This document shows, piece after piece, positions 14,479-16,571 of a stretch of DNA of 16,571 bases. The stretch is from Bacteroidota bacterium (lineage in GTDB: Bacteria > Bacteroidota > Bacteroidia > Chitinophagales > Chitinophagaceae): positions 1 through 16,571 of the forward strand of contig JAFAGR010000085.1 in assembly GCA_023422565.1 (NCBI GenBank), read 5' to 3'. Below the pieces are notes generated by a model. That model searched no databases. It was not told where the DNA came from and saw only the letters and a list, made by a program, of their open reading frames with translations. A program made the translations under genes and the position numbers. How positions within the stretch are numbered: position 1 is the stretch's first letter; each line of letters begins with the position of its first letter.

Positions 14479-14869
14479 AATCCTTCCTGGTTTTCCGGTT
14501 GCGGTTGATGATATCTGCTTCGGACGGCAGCACCTCGTTATCTTCATCTCTTTTAATGAATATGACGATCGTTTTGCAAGCCGGGGCTTTTTCTTTTAGT
14601 GTAGCCGTAACCGTTATACTGTCTGATGTACATGTTGGCTCAATCCAAAGACTGTTGCCAAAGAAGGTTCCGGCGGAGGATGAAAATTTTATATGAGCGG
14701 TGTCTAATGGAACCACGCTTCCATCAGCTGTGATACCCTCCACATTAATGTAATTATAAGTTCCTTTTTTTAAACTGTCTGTATAAAGGTTTATGTAAAA
14801 GCTCTCTATTTTCTGCGCGCGGGCACTGAATGCAAATACTGTTAAAAGAAGGAGTGCCGGGTATTTCAT
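14477..14869 (-). CDS. Small secreted protein of unknown function
   Basis: A 130-residue exported protein that I do not recognise. I start it at the ATG at 14869 because it gives a clean signal peptide (MKYPALLLLTVFAFSARAQ, cleavage after the ARA); an in-frame ATG at 14914 would add 15 polar residues ahead of it. Between an AAGGAG sequence and this ATG are nine bases, an unusually good Shine-Dalgarno for this genome. The mature part alternates in beta-strand fashion (NYINVEGITADGSVV, HIKFSSSAGTFFG, ITVTATLKEK) and contains two Cys (in PTCTS and PACKT) that could form a disulfide. This is consistent with a single Ig-like/Big-type domain, which is inference. The C-terminus is charged. It lies 52 bp downstream of the oxidoreductase gene, perhaps in one operon. 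Confidence 0.65.
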   Translation of the reverse strand: MKYPALLLLTVFAFSARAQKIESFYINLYTDSLKKGTYNYINVEGITADGSVVPLDTAHIKFSSSAGTFFGNSLWIEPTCTSDSITVTATLKEKAPACKTIVIFIKRDEDNEVLPSEADIINRNRKTRKD

Positions 14870-14921
14870 TTTACAAAACTCCTTACTTCGTATTTGATAT
14901 TCGTTAAAAGTCACTTAAACC

Positions 14922-15548
14922 TTAGTTGGAGATTCCCACTCTTTTTCTGATATAATCACCCTTAGTAAGTTCCTGCAGCATGAACAAAGAAAGATCTCCG
15001 GATAATATTTTGTTGTTGTCGTTTCCAGGGGGCGTATCGGGTGAGGTGTGAAACGATCCTGTCGGGTATCCTTCAATAATATCAGGCGAACCTATAATGG
15101 TAAAATCAAGATCCGAATCTTTCAGGATCTGGTAGGCTGTGTAATGTTCTTTTCCTACGGCGAGGAATTCCTCCGGGTAGTCCGGTTCATCCATGAGAAG
15201 GCCATCACCGGAATCTAGAATTCCTTTTCCTCCAAGCGCGATTATTCTTTTTACACCTGCTTTTTCCATTTGCTTCACAATATTTTTCATTCCCACAGAA
15301 CGTGTTTTGTCTAAACCGTCAATACTTCCGCCCACTACGCTTATTACCGCATCAGAACCTTGAACGGCTTTGAAAACCTGGTCTTCGTCGAATAATGCTC
15401 CTGAAATGATCTCCAGGTTATTATGTGAAGGGAAATTTGCAGTGAACACATTTCTTCCAAATGCTTTTATATAATGGCCCATGATCAGGGCTTCTCTCAC
15501 CAGTTGTTTGCCAACCATCCCCGTTGCACCAAAAATTGTAATAATCAT
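14922..15548 (-). CDS. NAD(P)-binding atypical short-chain oxidoreductase
   Basis: A 208-residue Rossmann-fold protein of the atypical SDR / NmrA-like / NAD(P)H-binding group. The dinucleotide motif GATGMVG at residues 7-13 fits GxxGxxG. After it come an acidic DAVISVVGG strand (about 66-74), a KRIIALGGKGIL strand (about 99-110) and a YTAYQILKDSDLDFTIIGS segment (about 136-154) with the Tyr and Lys spacing common in this group. No signal peptide is present, so it should be cytosolic. The substrate is unknown; relatives include flavin reductases, NAD(P)H sensors and sugar-nucleotide enzymes. It diverges from the trpG-like gene over 69 bp and is followed by the small secreted protein gene. Confidence 0.82.
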   Translation of the reverse strand: MIITIFGATGMVGKQLVREALIMGHYIKAFGRNVFTANFPSHNNLEIISGALFDEDQVFKAVQGSDAVISVVGGSIDGLDKTRSVGMKNIVKQMEKAGVKRIIALGGKGILDSGDGLLMDEPDYPEEFLAVGKEHYTAYQILKDSDLDFTIIGSPDIIEGYPTGSFHTSPDTPPGNDNNKILSGDLSLFMLQELTKGDYIRKRVGISN

Positions 15549-15567
15549 AATTTCATCAGTTTATCAT

Positions 15568-15575
15568 CATCTTTG
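15568..15575 (+). promoter_or_regulatory. Candidate -7 box for trpG
   Basis: CATCTTTG, continuing into CA, differs from TAnnTTTG only in its first base and lies 42 bp upstream of the proposed TTG start, implying a leader of about 35 bases. No good -33 TTTG is found at 19-21 bp, so confidence is low. I see no attenuator hairpin or run of Trp codons in the leader. Confidence 0.3.
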
Positions 15576-15617
15576 CATAACGCGTTTAGGATCCGTAAAA
15601 ATCATTTAATCAAACAC

Positions 15618-16202
15618 TTGACCAAAATACTCATTCTTGACAATTATGACTCATTTACTTACAACCTCTTTCACCAGGTAAAGGAATTGTGTACACACGA
15701 GGTTACCGTGTGCAAGAATGATGAAATAAGTGTTGAGGCAGTGAACGGTTATGACTGGATCATACTTTCCCCGGGTCCCGGCTTGCCAAGAGATGCCGGC
15801 ATAATGCCACAACTGATCTCAAAATATTCGTCTTCAAAAAAAATATTGGGTGTTTGCCTTGGTCACCAGGCTATTGCCGAGGCCTTTGGCGGCGAGTTAA
15901 TTAATACGGAGGTTTTTCATGGCGTTTCAACCCCGGTTTATTATAATGACGGGGCTGAAATGTTTAAGGGATTAGCGAATCCGTTTGAAGCAGGGAGATA
16001 TCACAGCTGGATGGTAAGTGAAAGGAATTTTCCGATAGATTTAGAAGTGACGGCCCGGGATGAAAAGGATAACATTATGGCTTTATCGCACCGTACCTTT
16101 GCCGTAACAGGCGTGCAGTTTCATCCGGAAAGTATTATGACAACTGAAGGGAGAAAGATACTTCTGAACTGGATCAAAACGCCTGAGAGAAAGCAGGTTT
16201 AA
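15618..16202 (+). CDS. trpG: Anthranilate/aminodeoxychorismate synthase glutaminase subunit
   Basis: Class I glutamine amidotransferase subunit that supplies ammonia from glutamine to anthranilate synthase (TrpE) or aminodeoxychorismate synthase (PabB); TrpG and PabA cannot be separated by sequence alone and many bacteria share one. With a TTG start at 15618 it is 194 residues and begins MTKILILDNYDSFTYNL, exactly where the family starts; the frame is open 48 codons further upstream but that extension would overlap the divergent gene. The catalytic triad is Cys80 in GVCLGHQ, His169 and Glu171 in GVQFHPES. The PGPG oxyanion loop is at 52-55 and GRYHSW at 126-131. A TrpF-like gene begins 12 bp after the stop, which favours a tryptophan role, but trpE is not adjacent. 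Confidence 0.9.
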   Translation: MTKILILDNYDSFTYNLFHQVKELCTHEVTVCKNDEISVEAVNGYDWIILSPGPGLPRDAGIMPQLISKYSSSKKILGVCLGHQAIAEAFGGELINTEVFHGVSTPVYYNDGAEMFKGLANPFEAGRYHSWMVSERNFPIDLEVTARDEKDNIMALSHRTFAVTGVQFHPESIMTTEGRKILLNWIKTPERKQV

Positions 16203-16214
16203 AAAATATCTTTT

Positions 16215-16571
16215 ATGAATATAAAAGTGTGCGGCGTTACTACGCTTAAGCAACTTCGTCAGCTTGATACACTCGGCATTCAATACGCCGGAGTGAGCCT
16301 TGCTCATGTAACTGATCCTGAACTTCGGCATTGGAAAGATGATGACCTTGATATAAAAGTGGCAGGCGTTTTTCGCAATCCGGAAATTGATGCCTTGCAG
16401 CAGGCTATGGAAGATTGGGAACTTGATCTTGTACAGCTGGATGGAGATGAGTCGCCATTTTTATGTGAGAAGATCTCTGCGGAATGGGAGGTGATAAAAA
16501 CGATAAGGGTTGATAATGAAAGCGACAAAGCTCTCGATGTGCATCTGGCAGACTACGATGAAGTGTGCGAC
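16215..16571 (+). CDS. trpF: TrpF-like phosphoribosylanthranilate isomerase, 5' part
   Basis: The first 119 codons of a gene running off the window. It has the N-terminal half of the TrpF TIM barrel, which isomerises phosphoribosylanthranilate to CdRP in tryptophan synthesis: KVCGVT with the catalytic Cys6 (residues 4-9), KVAGVFRNPEID (48-59), DLVQLDGDESPFLC (71-84) and VIKTIRV (93-99). Two usual features are missing. The loop that normally reads GFIFYPKSPRYV, with the substrate-contacting Arg, is replaced by GVSLAHVTDPELRHWK. The His of VQLHG is Asp76. The catalytic Asp expected in the next strand lies beyond the window. It could be a divergent working enzyme or a paralogue with another role. 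It starts 12 bp after trpG, probably in the same operon. Confidence 0.78.
   Translation, partial: MNIKVCGVTTLKQLRQLDTLGIQYAGVSLAHVTDPELRHWKDDDLDIKVAGVFRNPEIDALQQAMEDWELDLVQLDGDESPFLCEKISAEWEVIKTIRVDNESDKALDVHLADYDEVCD

Overview
The window reads as a chromosomal housekeeping segment from a member of the Bacteroidota, most likely a Chitinophagaceae/Sphingobacteriia-type bacterium. Four things point there: promoter -7 boxes of the TAnnTTTG type; families largely restricted to this phylum (a TamL-like BamA-family lipoprotein, a DUF5103 protein, an OmpP1/FadL-like porin, an archaeal-type ProRS); almost no Shine-Dalgarno sequences; and frequent TTG/GTG starts. No phage, plasmid, transposon, CRISPR or defence genes are visible.

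Layout. Positions 1-999 hold no convincing gene but carry five copies of a short interspersed repeat, three in one orientation and two in the other. Next come a pRiA4b ORF-3/TnpR-like protein gene and miaA (+), facing an OmpP1/FadL-like porin gene preceded by a Tyr-rich lipoprotein gene (both -). A + strand run follows: proS, a small three-helix membrane protein and truB. truB overlaps tail to tail with tamL (-), whose start codon overlaps head to head with a TrmH/SpoU RNA methyltransferase gene (+). A LolC/LolE-type permease gene (-) diverges from a DUF5103 gene (+). After a 349-bp gap containing a heptamer tandem repeat come the SRP RNA gene (ffs) and a transaldolase/fructose-6-phosphate aldolase gene (+). 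A bidirectional terminator separates these from a small secreted protein gene and an NAD(P)-binding oxidoreductase gene (both -). The window ends in trpG/pabA and the 5' part of a TrpF-like gene (+).

Themes. One is translation and RNA modification (miaA, truB, TrmH, proS, SRP RNA). Another is envelope biogenesis (TamL, the LolC/E-type permease, the porin, lipoprotein and secreted proteins). A third is central and aromatic metabolism (transaldolase, TrpG, TrpF). The genes are tightly packed and switch strand often; neighbours share start or stop nucleotides and terminators serve both strands.

I found no clear new system. The points most worth a second look are the five-copy repeat family at the left edge, the TrpF-like protein lacking the usual substrate-binding Arg and His motifs and sitting directly after trpG without trpD/trpC, and the overlapping CATG start codons of tamL and the methyltransferase gene.
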